Assembly (NCBI GenBank): GCA_965371445.1
Contig: CBDUYN010000015.1
Coordinates: 35,109-99,108, forward strand
Length of the DNA stretch: 64,000 nucleotides
Direction: 5' to 3'
Source of the DNA: DASWIG01 sp965371445
GTDB lineage: Bacteria; Acidobacteriota; Thermoanaerobaculia; Multivoradales; J023
Shown here piece by piece: positions 15,523 through 24,099 of this stretch. Under the pieces are notes generated by a model. It was not told where the DNA came from. It saw nothing but the letters and a program-made list of their open reading frames with translations, and made no database searches. A program made the position numbers and the translations under genes. Numbering within the stretch: position 1 is the stretch's first letter; the number at the start of each line of letters is the position of its first letter.

Positions 15523-16989
15523 TTGCCCACATTGAGGATTTCGACTCTGATCGCACTTCTGCTGCTCCCGGTGACGGCGGTGGCGGAGGAGATCCTTCTG
15601 ATCGACGGAGAGACCGCCGACTGGGCGTCGCGCACGCCGCTCCACGCCGATCCGGCGGGGGACTCGGGGAAAGGCCGTGTCGACTTCGGACGGTTGTGGA
15701 TCACTCATGACGCCTACCACCTCGTCCTGCGCCTGGAGCTCGGCCGGGAAGTCGGCCTCCAGGACGACGACACCGGCGTCGTCCTCTACCTCGACGCCGA
15801 CGCTGACGCGACGACGGGCCTCGCGGTGCGCGGGCTCGGCGCCGAGCTCGAGTACCATTTCAGCCGTCGTGGAGGACGCCTCCACATGGGCACCGTCCCC
15901 TCGGGGGGAGTGAGGGGGGAGGTCACCTCGCGTCTCGTAGATGCCCGGGCTCTCGGGCTCGTGAGCGCTCCCACGGTAACCTCCGAGGAGCTCGAGCTCG
16001 CCTTCGACCGACACCGCCAACTCGACGAAGGACCGCTTTTCCCGGGCCGCAAGCTGCGCCTGGCCTTCGCCGTGGAGGGAGGGGACGCCCTGCCCGACGG
16101 CCCCGGAGGCGTCACCTATGAGATGGCCGGCGAAGGCGGCGGCACCGTCGAGCCGCTGACGCTTGCCAAGGAGGATCCCTCGCACCTGCGCCTCCTCTCC
16201 TACAACACCAACAACCGCCTCTTCGAGCCGCACCGCAAGGACGCCTACCGACGGATCCTGGCGGCGATCCGCCCCGACGTCGTCTTGCTGCAGGAGGTCC
16301 GGGACCACACGTCGGACGACGTCCTCACCTACCTGGAGGAGAAGCTCCCGCCGGGACGGAGCTGGCACCATGCCAGGGTGGGTGGGGAAGCGAGCGTCGT
16401 CCTGAGCCCTTTCCCGGTCGAGAAAGTCCATGCGCTCGGCGAGAGCGGCGCTTTTGTGCTCGACGCGCGCGAGCGCTACGGTACACCGATTCTCCTCGTC
16501 GGCCTGTCGACGCCCTGTTGCGACAACGAGCGGGAGCGCGGCGAGGAGATCGAGCTCATCTCGCGGTTCCTGTACGACGCCCGTACACCGGGTGGGGAGC
16601 TCGACCTGCCGCCGAGGACACCGTTGCTCGTCGTCGGCGACGCGAACCTCGTCGGCTCGCGCCGCCAGCGCGACACCCTCTTGAGCGGCACGTCCTCCGG
16701 CGCAACGCGCCTCGCCCCCGACTGGGACGCTACGCCTCTCGCCGACCTCGTGCCGCGTCACACGCACCGTCCCCTGACCTTCACCTGGTATGGCCGGGGC
16801 TATACGCCCGGCCGCCTGGACTACGTGATCTACAGCGACTCGGTGGCCGCGGTGGGGAAGGGCTACGTCCTCTTTACGCCGTCGATGCCGGAGGTGGACC
16901 TGAAACGCTACGGCCTGCGTCGCGACGACACGTCGGTGGCGACGGACCACTTGCCGGTGGTCGCGGACTTCGTCTTCTCCGGCAAGTAG
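15523..16989 (+). CDS. Secreted endonuclease/exonuclease/phosphatase-family protein
   Basis: 488 residues from a TTG preceded at good spacing by GAGGAGG; an ATG at 15490 has a poorly placed ribosome site. A signal peptide (LRISTLIALLLLPVTAVA) is followed by a beta-rich region of about 200 residues that looks like a carbohydrate-binding or DOMON-type domain (DTGVVLYLDADADATTGLAV). The catalytic domain begins near residue 220: LRLLSYNTNNRLFEP, VVLLQEVRDH, VVGDANL, GRLDYVIYSD and ATDHLPVVADF give the Asn, Glu, Asp-x-Asn and final Asp-His of the DNase I-like fold. The substrate, whether nucleic acid, phospholipid or sugar phosphate, cannot be deduced. It diverges from hemE. Confidence 0.8.
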   Translation: MPTLRISTLIALLLLPVTAVAEEILLIDGETADWASRTPLHADPAGDSGKGRVDFGRLWITHDAYHLVLRLELGREVGLQDDDTGVVLYLDADADATTGLAVRGLGAELEYHFSRRGGRLHMGTVPSGGVRGEVTSRLVDARALGLVSAPTVTSEELELAFDRHRQLDEGPLFPGRKLRLAFAVEGGDALPDGPGGVTYEMAGEGGGTVEPLTLAKEDPSHLRLLSYNTNNRLFEPHRKDAYRRILAAIRPDVVLLQEVRDHTSDDVLTYLEEKLPPGRSWHHARVGGEASVVLSPFPVEKVHALGESGAFVLDARERYGTPILLVGLSTPCCDNERERGEEIELISRFLYDARTPGGELDLPPRTPLLVVGDANLVGSRRQRDTLLSGTSSGATRLAPDWDATPLADLVPRHTHRPLTFTWYGRGYTPGRLDYVIYSDSVAAVGKGYVLFTPSMPEVDLKRYGLRRDDTSVATDHLPVVADFVFSGK

Positions 16990-17008
16990 GGGGTGAGGAA
17001 CAGGTCGT

Positions 17009-18439
17009 TCATCTCGCCGCTTGCTGAAAGGCCCGGGCGCGAAAGAGGAAGTCGATGATGTTGCCCTCGTGAGGCTGGAGCCAGTTGAGCCGGATGGTCG
17101 GGATCGGACCCAGGTTGAGGCGGTCCACGTGGGTGGCGTCGAGAAGCGCGCTCGACAAGGACTGGTTCTCGGTGATGGCGGAGAGGACCAGGGTGTCGCC
17201 GATGGACGAGACCATCTTGTCCTGGGGACACCGGACCACCGAGACGAAGGGAAACATGTACTCCACGTTGGCGAGCTTGGCGTCGGGGGACTCGCAGTGG
17301 AGCACCGTGGGCCGGAGGTAGTCGCAGCGCTCCTTGGAGCTCAGACGGGCCTCACCGATTCGGTGGCGAGCCGTCACGTCTTCCGCCCCGCCGGCTTCAA
17401 GACCGTTGTCGATGTCCTGGGAGATGGCCGCAGCCACCCCGGGGACGGTGAAGGCCGCCAGGGGGCTCTCGGGATCCTGGGGCGGCAGAGGAGCCACCGG
17501 GGCCAGGCGCTCGGCCAGGGCTTCGGCGATCTCCCGAGTGTGACGGGAGGCCCAGATGCCGGAGCAGCTGATGCAGCTGCGGCCACTGTTGACGAGCACG
17601 CTGTCGACCATGAGGTCCAGGTAGTCCTGCCAACGATCCACCAGGTCGTCTCCCAGGAGGATTTTGCTGAAACCGGGACCATGGACCTGGACCCGGGGGT
17701 CGCCCTTGTAGCGCTCCACCGTGGGGGTGCCACCGAAAATGAGATTGCGCGGGCAGTGGGCGAGGACCGCGGCGCCGATGTCTCCCAACCCGGGATAGAT
17801 GGAGATCGCCGCGGCGGGAACACCGGCTTCGACGAAGGCCTGGGTCATGCGGTAGGGGGTCCACGGCTCCTGGGGACCGGGCTTGAAGACGAGGCCGATC
17901 TGGAGTGGGATCACCGGCAGCCACAGGGTGTGAACCCCAGGGGAGTTCGAAGGCAGGACCAGGCCGAGCACCGAGGTCTGGGCCTGATAGCTCACGGGCA
18001 CGCCTCGCTCCTCCACTCCGTGACCCCGGCTCAGGATCGAGAGGTCAAGGCCTCGGGTCAGGGAGTCGAGGATCTCGTCCATATGGGTGAGGACGAAGTG
18101 GTTTTTTTCCATGTTGGCCCGGCACATCTTCTCGGGCAGACCCGTCGTCGCCGATTGGAAGCGCACGAAGTCGTCCGGCGTCTGGGTGCCGTTGCCCAGG
18201 GGAAGCTCGGCCGACTGGTAGAGGTCGGCGGCTTTTTTCATCATGCCGACGATCTCCCCGACGGAGAGCTCGCGCAGCGCCTCCCGGGCCCGATGAGCCT
18301 TGCGCATATCACGCTGGATGAGACCGGCGTTGGCCTGGCTGACGGTGGCCAGCTTTTCGCCGGTCTCGAAATGGACGACGGAGACTTTCTCCAGACTTTC
18401 GTAGGGCTTGCCCCAACGCAGAATCGGAATGTCCAGCAT
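17009..18439 (-). CDS. Aldehyde dehydrogenase-superfamily protein, possible EhpG-like carboxylate reductase partner
   Basis: 476 residues. Fold marks include LGLVLPSNSPGVHTLWLPV, GPQEPWTPYRM, FGGTPTVERYKGD and the nucleophile block VNSGRSCISCSGIW with Cys289. It lies 17 bases after the adenylating-enzyme gene and probably shares its transcript. The pairing of this kind of dehydrogenase with an EhpF-like ANL enzyme is known from griseoluteic acid synthesis, where a carboxyl group is activated and reduced to an aldehyde. Here it may work in that direction or oxidise an aldehyde made by the neighbouring aminotransferase. The direction and substrate are not decided by the sequence. Confidence 0.75.
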   Translation of the reverse strand: MLDIPILRWGKPYESLEKVSVVHFETGEKLATVSQANAGLIQRDMRKAHRAREALRELSVGEIVGMMKKAADLYQSAELPLGNGTQTPDDFVRFQSATTGLPEKMCRANMEKNHFVLTHMDEILDSLTRGLDLSILSRGHGVEERGVPVSYQAQTSVLGLVLPSNSPGVHTLWLPVIPLQIGLVFKPGPQEPWTPYRMTQAFVEAGVPAAAISIYPGLGDIGAAVLAHCPRNLIFGGTPTVERYKGDPRVQVHGPGFSKILLGDDLVDRWQDYLDLMVDSVLVNSGRSCISCSGIWASRHTREIAEALAERLAPVAPLPPQDPESPLAAFTVPGVAAAISQDIDNGLEAGGAEDVTARHRIGEARLSSKERCDYLRPTVLHCESPDAKLANVEYMFPFVSVVRCPQDKMVSSIGDTLVLSAITENQSLSSALLDATHVDRLNLGPIPTIRLNWLQPHEGNIIDFLFRARAFQQAAR

Positions 18440-18456
18440 GATGTCTCCTGCCGTTC

Positions 18457-19572
18457 TCAGTACACGCCGACGGTGGTCGTGGCGGCGAGCTGGTGAAAGG
18501 GCCGGACGCCGCTCACCCCGTCCCAGGGGTAGGCCTCGTAGGGCTCTTCCCGCTCTCCTTCGTCCCGTTCCAGGAAGCCGGGAACGAAAAACTCCCGGGT
18601 CAAGGTGGTGAGCTTCACCCTGCCCGTTTGTCCGTACTCCACTACCTGGTCGGGGTGATCCGGGTCCACCACCTCGATCGCGGCCCGTGGCTGGGGCGCG
18701 TAGTAGGTGATCTTGTAGCCGTCCTCGGGCCCCACGGGCTTCGATGCGGCCAAGCCCATCAAGGTGTTGCCGTAGGTCGGGGTGATGTAGACCCCGTCCA
18801 GGAGCTCCTCGACGGCGAAGCGGGTCCACTGGGGCGTGAACTCGGTGCCGCCGGAGAAGATCCCCCGGATGCCGATCTCCCGCAGGGACGTGCCCTCGTC
18901 CTCGAGGGCCAGGGCCAGGTCCTCGAGGAGCTTGGGGGTGGAGAAGACGCACTTGACGTCGTGGCCCGCTTTGAGGATGGTGATGGCCTGATCCATGACG
19001 TGCTTCTTGTAGGCTTCCAGGTGCTCGGTCCATCCTTTTTGGATGAGCTTGATCACCCAGCGGGGATCGAGATCGACGCAGAAGCAGATGCCACCGCGGT
19101 GCTGGGCCAGGTGCTCCACGGCGAGACGCAAGCGTCGGGGACCGGAAGGGCCGAGCATGAGCCAGTTGGATCCCCGGGGAAAGTGCTCTGCGGGGAGAGA
19201 TTCGCTGAAGAGCTCGTAGTCGAGGCGAAAGTCGTCGATGGCGATGCGGCTCTTGGGGGTGCCTGTGGTGCCGCCGGTTTCGAACACGTAGATGGGCTTC
19301 GCGGCGTAGGCCTTGGGCACCCAGCGGCGCACCGGTCCGCCCCGTAGCCACTCGTCTTCAAAGAGGGGAAACCGGCGCAGGTCCTCGAAGGACTGGACGT
19401 CCCTCTGTGGATCGAAGTCCAGCTGGTCGGCGAAGTCGAGCCAGAAGGGCGTTCCCGTCTCGGGGTTGAAGTGCCACTGCATGGTCTCCCGCACCTGGGC
19501 GTCGAGCCTCTCGCGGGCCTCTTCGATTCTTTCTTGGAGAGTCTCCGGGGAGCTCGTGGCGTCTTCCGGCAT
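18457..19572 (-). CDS. EhpF-like AMP-forming adenylating enzyme (ANL superfamily)
   Basis: 371 residues. The phosphate-binding loop of the ANL superfamily is FETGGTTGTPKS (97-108), preceded by MQWHFNPETGTPFWL, a block I associate with the 'phenazine antibiotic biosynthesis' EhpF group; EhpF is about the same length. Later motifs are SGGTEFTPQWTRFA, TPTYGNTLMG and GRVKLTTLTREFFVPGFLERD. The short length means the small C-terminal subdomain of full ANL enzymes is missing or reduced. The likely role is activation of a carboxylic acid as acyl-adenylate for the neighbouring dehydrogenase. No phenazine core genes are in the window, so the substrate is unknown. Confidence 0.75.
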   Translation of the reverse strand: MPEDATSSPETLQERIEEARERLDAQVRETMQWHFNPETGTPFWLDFADQLDFDPQRDVQSFEDLRRFPLFEDEWLRGGPVRRWVPKAYAAKPIYVFETGGTTGTPKSRIAIDDFRLDYELFSESLPAEHFPRGSNWLMLGPSGPRRLRLAVEHLAQHRGGICFCVDLDPRWVIKLIQKGWTEHLEAYKKHVMDQAITILKAGHDVKCVFSTPKLLEDLALALEDEGTSLREIGIRGIFSGGTEFTPQWTRFAVEELLDGVYITPTYGNTLMGLAASKPVGPEDGYKITYYAPQPRAAIEVVDPDHPDQVVEYGQTGRVKLTTLTREFFVPGFLERDEGEREEPYEAYPWDGVSGVRPFHQLAATTTVGVY

Positions 19573-19585
19573 CGTCTACCTCTGG

Positions 19586-20827
19586 TCAGGCCGACGCCGC
19601 GGCCGGCTCGGCCACGAGCTCTGCCTCGCCCACTGAGAGGACCGCCTCGATCCGATCCAGCGCCCAGTCGAGCTCCCCGCGGGTGATGGTGAGCGGCGGA
19701 GCGATCCGGATCACGTGCTCGTGGGTCTCCTTGCAGAGCACGCCCCGCCGTTCCAGGGCCTCGCAGAAGCGCCGCGCGCCGCCGGCCTCTTTGTGGAGCT
19801 CGATGCCGATCCAAAGACCCCGTCCGCGCAGCTCCTTGACGTGGGGCGAGTCGAGCTTGCGGAGCCGCGCCATGGCGTGCTCGCCGAGCTCGGCCGAATT
19901 CTCGATCAGCTTCTCGTCGACCAGGATCTGAAGCGCCGTCATCGCCACTGCCGCCGCCACCGGGTTGCCGCCGTAGGTCGAGCCGTGGTCGCCGGGGTGG
20001 AAGACGTCCATCACGTCGTCGTCGGCGAGGATGGCGGAGACCGGGTAGACGCCGCCCGAGACCGCCTTGCCGACGATGACGACGTCGGGACGGATTTCCT
20101 CGTGCTCGTAGGCGAAGAGCTTGCCGGTTCGTCCGAGGCCCGACTGGATCTCGTCGAGCATCAGGAGGGCGTTCGCCTCGTCACAGAGCTTGCGCAGGTG
20201 GCGCAGGTACCCGTCGGGCGGAATGATGATGCCGCCCTCGCCCTGGATGGGCTCGGCGAGGATGGCGGCCACGTTTGGGTGCATGGCTGCGGCGACGGCA
20301 TCGAAGTCGCCGTAGGGGAGGATCTTGAAGCCCGGTGTGAAGGGGCCGAAGCCCGAGCGGTACTGCTCCTCCGAGGAAAAGCCGACGATCGTCGTCGTGC
20401 GGCCGTGGAAGTTGTGGTCAAAAACCAGGATCTCGGCCTCGCCGTCCGGGACGCCCTTCTTGGTGTAGGCCCACTTGCGCGCCGCCTTGATGGCCGTTTC
20501 GACGGCCTCGGCGCCGGTGTTCATCGGCAGGGTCTTCTGAAAGCCCGTCAGCTCGGTCAGGAACTTGTAGAAGTGGCCCAGCTTGTCGTTGCGGAAGGCT
20601 CGGGAGGTCAGCGTCAGGATCTCGGCCTGGTCGATCAGGGTCTTGACGATCTTCGGATGGCAGTGACCCTGGTTGACGGCGGAGTAGGCGGCCAGCATGT
20701 CGAGGTACTTGTTGCCTTCGACGTCCCAGACCCAGACGCCGTCGGCGCGCTGGATGACGACGTCGAGCGGGTGGTAGTTGTGAGCTCCGTACTCCTCTTC
20801 CAGAGCGATGTAGTCGGCGGTTTTCAT
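19586..20827 (-). CDS. rocD: Class III aminotransferase, ornithine-oxo-acid transaminase type
   Basis: 413 residues. It moves the delta-amino group of ornithine to 2-oxoglutarate, giving glutamate-5-semialdehyde, if the substrate assignment holds. Class III marks are YGAHNYHPLDVV, MNTGAEAVETAIKAARKW (phosphate loop), FDHNFHGRTTT, EPIQGEGGI, LMLDEIQSGLGRTGK and the PLP lysine Lys254 in VIVGKAVSGG. The start is at MKTADYIALEEEYG; 30 codons upstream in frame lack conservation. It is the first gene of a three-gene set: 13 bases separate it from the adenylating enzyme. Its end is an Ala/Glu-rich tail. Confidence 0.85.
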   Translation of the reverse strand: MKTADYIALEEEYGAHNYHPLDVVIQRADGVWVWDVEGNKYLDMLAAYSAVNQGHCHPKIVKTLIDQAEILTLTSRAFRNDKLGHFYKFLTELTGFQKTLPMNTGAEAVETAIKAARKWAYTKKGVPDGEAEILVFDHNFHGRTTTIVGFSSEEQYRSGFGPFTPGFKILPYGDFDAVAAAMHPNVAAILAEPIQGEGGIIIPPDGYLRHLRKLCDEANALLMLDEIQSGLGRTGKLFAYEHEEIRPDVVIVGKAVSGGVYPVSAILADDDVMDVFHPGDHGSTYGGNPVAAAVAMTALQILVDEKLIENSAELGEHAMARLRKLDSPHVKELRGRGLWIGIELHKEAGGARRFCEALERRGVLCKETHEHVIRIAPPLTITRGELDWALDRIEAVLSVGEAELVAEPAAASA

Positions 20828-20944
20828 GCGCGGTTCTCCTCGTTGTCCCGGCGCGGTGGTGGCACGGGTCTCGGTGGTCAGGACCGGTGAGACGGGGTCC
20901 TCAACCGCTTTTATCACAAGGCGGGAGAGGTGAGAACCCTCTAG

Positions 20945-21646
20945 CTAGGGTACGAAGCGGTAGCCGGCGCCGCGGATCGACGTGATGTGCCGCGGGTTCG
21001 ACGGATGCTCCTCGAAAGTCTGGCGCAGCTTGCGGATGAAGTTGTCGACCGTGCGGGTGGCCAGCGAGCCGGGCAAGTCCCAGACCTCCTCGAGGAAGCT
21101 CTCGCGAGAGATGACCTCGCCCGGACGGTCGGCAAAGAGCTTCAAGATGCCCAGCTCCTTGGGCGAGAGCCGCACCTCCTCGCCGCTCTCGGAGGTGGCG
21201 GCGAAGGTCTGGAAGTTGACCTGCCAACGGCCGTAGACGAGCGATTCGGGAGTCTGGCTCCGGGGAAACGTCCGTCCCCAGACCTGGCGCCGCAGGGCGC
21301 CGCGCACCCGCGCCAGGACCTCGTCGAGGTCAAAAGGCTTGGTGATGTAGTCGTCGGCACCGGCGTCGAGGCCGGCGATGGCGTCGGCGGTGCGGTCGCG
21401 GGCGCTGACCATGACGATCGGCTGGATGTGGCCGGATTGGCGAAGGCGCCTTGCGACCTCGATCCCGTCGATTCCCGGCAACATGACGTCGAGCAGCACG
21501 ATGTCGATCCCGTTGCTACCCTCGACGTGCTCCAGGGCCTCCTCGCCACTCGCGCAGACATCGACGTCGTAGCCCGCGTTGCGCAGGTTGTAGGCCAGGC
21601 CCTCGGCCAGGTGCTCCTCGTCCTCAACCAGCAGAATACGGCTCAA
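20945..21646 (-). CDS. OmpR/PhoB-family response regulator
   Basis: 233 residues from a TTG. The receiver domain has the acidic pocket (VEDEEH), phospho-acceptor Asp53 in LLDVMLPGIDG and the lysine in YITKPFDLDE. The winged-helix DNA-binding domain covers about 135-233, with LSPKELGILKLFADRPGEV, then TVDNFIRKLRQTFEE and the wing RGAGYRFVP. It overlaps the upstream sensor kinase gene by 23 bases, so the pair is co-translated. The TTG start may lower its level relative to the kinase. Target genes are not evident. Confidence 0.9.
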   Translation of the reverse strand: MSRILLVEDEEHLAEGLAYNLRNAGYDVDVCASGEEALEHVEGSNGIDIVLLDVMLPGIDGIEVARRLRQSGHIQPIVMVSARDRTADAIAGLDAGADDYITKPFDLDEVLARVRGALRRQVWGRTFPRSQTPESLVYGRWQVNFQTFAATSESGEEVRLSPKELGILKLFADRPGEVISRESFLEEVWDLPGSLATRTVDNFIRKLRQTFEEHPSNPRHITSIRGAGYRFVP

Positions 21647-22685
21647 GCCGGACCCTCCTTTCGTCGATCACCTCCTGAGTCACGGCCGGCTGGGTCTCGG
21701 ACGACGAGCTGAACGGGGCCGCGCTGATCGGCAGGCGAATGGAGATCGTCGTGCCGCACCCTCGGCCGGCGCTATTCGCCTCGGCCTCTCCACCGTGGGC
21801 CTCGACGATCGAGCGGACGATGAAAAGCCCGATCCCTGTGCCGCGCCGGCCGCGCCGGCCTTGCTGGCGGTCGCTCTCGACCTGGTAAAAACGGTCGAAG
21901 ACCGAGCTGAGCTCCTCCGTCGGGACTCCGATGCCGTTGTCGGAGACATCGAGGTAGAGGGAGCTTTCGTCGCCACAGACCAGGATGCGCACCCGCGGCG
22001 CTTCCTCGCCCCGGTAGTGGACCGCGTTGTCGATCAGGTTGTCGAGGACCTGGCGAAACATCATCGCGTCGAGCCTTACCCAGGCTTGCTCCGTGGCCTC
22101 GAGGGTGATCGTCAATCCCGTGTCGCGGCACAGAGCCCGGGCGTCGTCGACGTAGCTGGTGAGGTACTCGATGATCTCCAGGCACCGCGGTGCTACGGGT
22201 AAGACCTCGCCGCGGTTGTCGACCTCGGCGGCGCGCAGGATGTTGGCGATCAATCGCTGGAGTCGCTCGACGTCGAAGAGGATCTTGCCGACGAAGTTGA
22301 GCCGGTCCTCGACCGACATGTCGGGCTTGCGCAGCGTCTGGGCAAAGAGCTTGATCGAGGAGAGGGGGGAGTAGAGCTCGTGGGAGACCGAGGCGATGAA
22401 GTTCGACTGGCGCTGGTTCCAACGGATGTGGCCGATGAGCTGCGTCCCGAGGATCGAAGAGAGGAGCAGGATCGCCACGAAGAGCACGGTTCCCAGGGCG
22501 ATGAACGACCAGTGAAAGACCTCCGCCTGGGCGAGCTCGCGCAGCTTCTTGTACTCGTGGACGAGGATCACGTGCCAGAGGACGGCGAGCGTCAGGGAGA
22601 GCACCAGGACGACGACGAAGAGCGTCACAGGGCCGCGCAGCGAGTGCCGCGAGTAGCGTTTCTTGCCCAAGGGTCGTTGCTCCAT
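21624..22685 (-). CDS. Sensor histidine kinase, membrane-bound
   Basis: 353 residues. Two membrane segments (residues ~19-41 and 59-81) enclose a very short outer loop, so it probably senses the membrane or a partner protein. HisKA phospho-site His102 lies in FIASVSHELYSPLSSIKLF; the ATPase domain shows the N box QVLDNLIDNAVHY, G1 SDNGIGVP, F box FDRFYQVES and G2 GTGIGLFIVRSIVEAHGG. An Arg-rich stretch (RQQGRRGRRG) interrupts the ATP lid. The start MEQRPLGKKR is chosen over one 16 codons upstream. Partner of the response regulator that follows. Confidence 0.9.
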   Translation of the reverse strand: MEQRPLGKKRYSRHSLRGPVTLFVVVLVLSLTLAVLWHVILVHEYKKLRELAQAEVFHWSFIALGTVLFVAILLLSSILGTQLIGHIRWNQRQSNFIASVSHELYSPLSSIKLFAQTLRKPDMSVEDRLNFVGKILFDVERLQRLIANILRAAEVDNRGEVLPVAPRCLEIIEYLTSYVDDARALCRDTGLTITLEATEQAWVRLDAMMFRQVLDNLIDNAVHYRGEEAPRVRILVCGDESSLYLDVSDNGIGVPTEELSSVFDRFYQVESDRQQGRRGRRGTGIGLFIVRSIVEAHGGEAEANSAGRGCGTTISIRLPISAAPFSSSSETQPAVTQEVIDERRVRLEPYSAG

Positions 22686-22761
22686 TCGGTCCCTGCTCTC
22701 TTCTCGAGAGCATTGTAGCAGGGCCGATGTCACCAGGGTCAGGATAGCAGAGCGCAGATTG

Positions 22762-24099
22762 CTACGTATACCGGGCGTCGCGGTACTGCTCGGCGTAGAA
22801 CTCCGGCAACAGACTGTCGACCTGCAAGAGCCCCCGACGCGTCAGGGAGACGTGCTCGGTGTCGAGCTCATCGACGTAGCCCTCGTCACGGAGACGCTCA
22901 AAAGCGCCCCGGAAGGTCTCGTAGGGGTCGATCTCGAACTTCTCCCGGAAGTAGCCTAAGTCGAGCTCGCCGAGCTTCATCTGCAAGATGACCTCACGGG
23001 TCAGCCGTTCCGTCCTGTCGACCGTGCGGGCCCGCTCCAGGGGGAGCTCGCCACGTTCCAGGGGTTCCAGGTAGCCCTTCCAGCCGGCGGCGTTTTGCAT
23101 GTGCACCCCGCTCATGTGACCGAACGACGCGATCCCGGTCCCCAACATGTCCGCGCCGTGCCAGAGGGAATCGCGGTAGAGGAAGCGCGCTTTTTCCTCG
23201 CCGTCGCGGTGCTTGACCATGGTGTAGGCGCTCGAAACCTCGTAGCCGGCCGCGGCGAGCTGATCGATCGCGTAGTCGTGCCAGGCGCGCTTGGTCTCCC
23301 AGTCGGCCACCGGCGAGCGCCCGCCTTCGAGGATCCCCTGCGAGTAGACGGTGTTGTAGGGCAGCTCCATCTGGTAGATCGTCACCGACGAGGCGTCGAC
23401 CTCGATCACCCTCTCGACGCTCTCGCGCCAGCTCTCCCACGTGTCGCCCACCATGCCGGCGATCAGGTCGACATTGAGCTGCGCGAAACCCTGGGCGCGG
23501 ATCCAAGGCAGGACGCGGTAGATCTCCTTCGAGACGTGAGCGCGTCCGTTCTCGCGCAAGATGTTGTCGTTGAAGTGCTCGACGCCGAGCGAGAGGCGTG
23601 TGACGCCGAGCTCGCGGTAGGCCGCGACCTTGGGCTCGGTCAGCGTCCCCGGCTCGCATTCGAAGGTCACCTCTTCCACCTCGTCCCAGGGAAGGACCGC
23701 CTTGACCCGCCCGAGCAGGCTCCGCAGGTGCTTGACCGCGACGTAGGACGGCGTGCCGCCGCCGAAGTAGACGAACCTCAAGGGACGTCCGGCCACGGCC
23801 GGTTGCTCGGCCAAGAGCTCCACCTCGCGCGCCAGGGCGTCGAGGTAGCCTTGGATCTCGTTGGCGTTCTTGTCGACGAAGACCCGGAAGTAGCAGAATT
23901 TGCAGCGTCGGCGGCAGAAGGGGATGTGGAGGTAAAGGCCCAGAGGTGTATCGGCGCCAGGCGGCGAGGCGAGGGCGCGATGCGCTTCGGCGACGTTCTC
24001 GGACTTCCAAGTCGAGTACGGGGGGTAGTTGGAGACGAAGACCGAGCCGACCTCGGTGCCCCTCTTTCCGTCCTCGGTCTGTGCTTCGAGCGAGCTCAT
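22762..24099 (-). CDS. HemN-like radical SAM coproporphyrinogen-oxidase-family protein
   Basis: 445 residues. The radical SAM cluster site is CRRRCKFC (Cys62, Cys66, Cys69), followed by FGGGTPSYV, FECEPGT, LSLGVEHFNDNILRENGR, LNVDLIAGMVGDTWESW and IYQMELPYNT, and a C-terminal HemN-type helical region. Members include the anaerobic coproporphyrinogen III oxidase HemN and the heme chaperone HemW. The long N-terminus and YF after the third Cys differ from Escherichia coli HemN, so the exact reaction is open; other class members make vinyl or cyclopropyl groups. It follows a beta-propeller gene with a 4-base overlap. Confidence 0.8.
   Translation of the reverse strand: MSSLEAQTEDGKRGTEVGSVFVSNYPPYSTWKSENVAEAHRALASPPGADTPLGLYLHIPFCRRRCKFCYFRVFVDKNANEIQGYLDALAREVELLAEQPAVAGRPLRFVYFGGGTPSYVAVKHLRSLLGRVKAVLPWDEVEEVTFECEPGTLTEPKVAAYRELGVTRLSLGVEHFNDNILRENGRAHVSKEIYRVLPWIRAQGFAQLNVDLIAGMVGDTWESWRESVERVIEVDASSVTIYQMELPYNTVYSQGILEGGRSPVADWETKRAWHDYAIDQLAAAGYEVSSAYTMVKHRDGEEKARFLYRDSLWHGADMLGTGIASFGHMSGVHMQNAAGWKGYLEPLERGELPLERARTVDRTERLTREVILQMKLGELDLGYFREKFEIDPYETFRGAFERLRDEGYVDELDTEHVSLTRRGLLQVDSLLPEFYAEQYRDARYT

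Noticed and set aside
14530..16950. 806-residue minus-strand open frame
   Set aside because: Spans antisense of the EEP-family gene and an off-frame reading of hemE, so it cannot be one protein.
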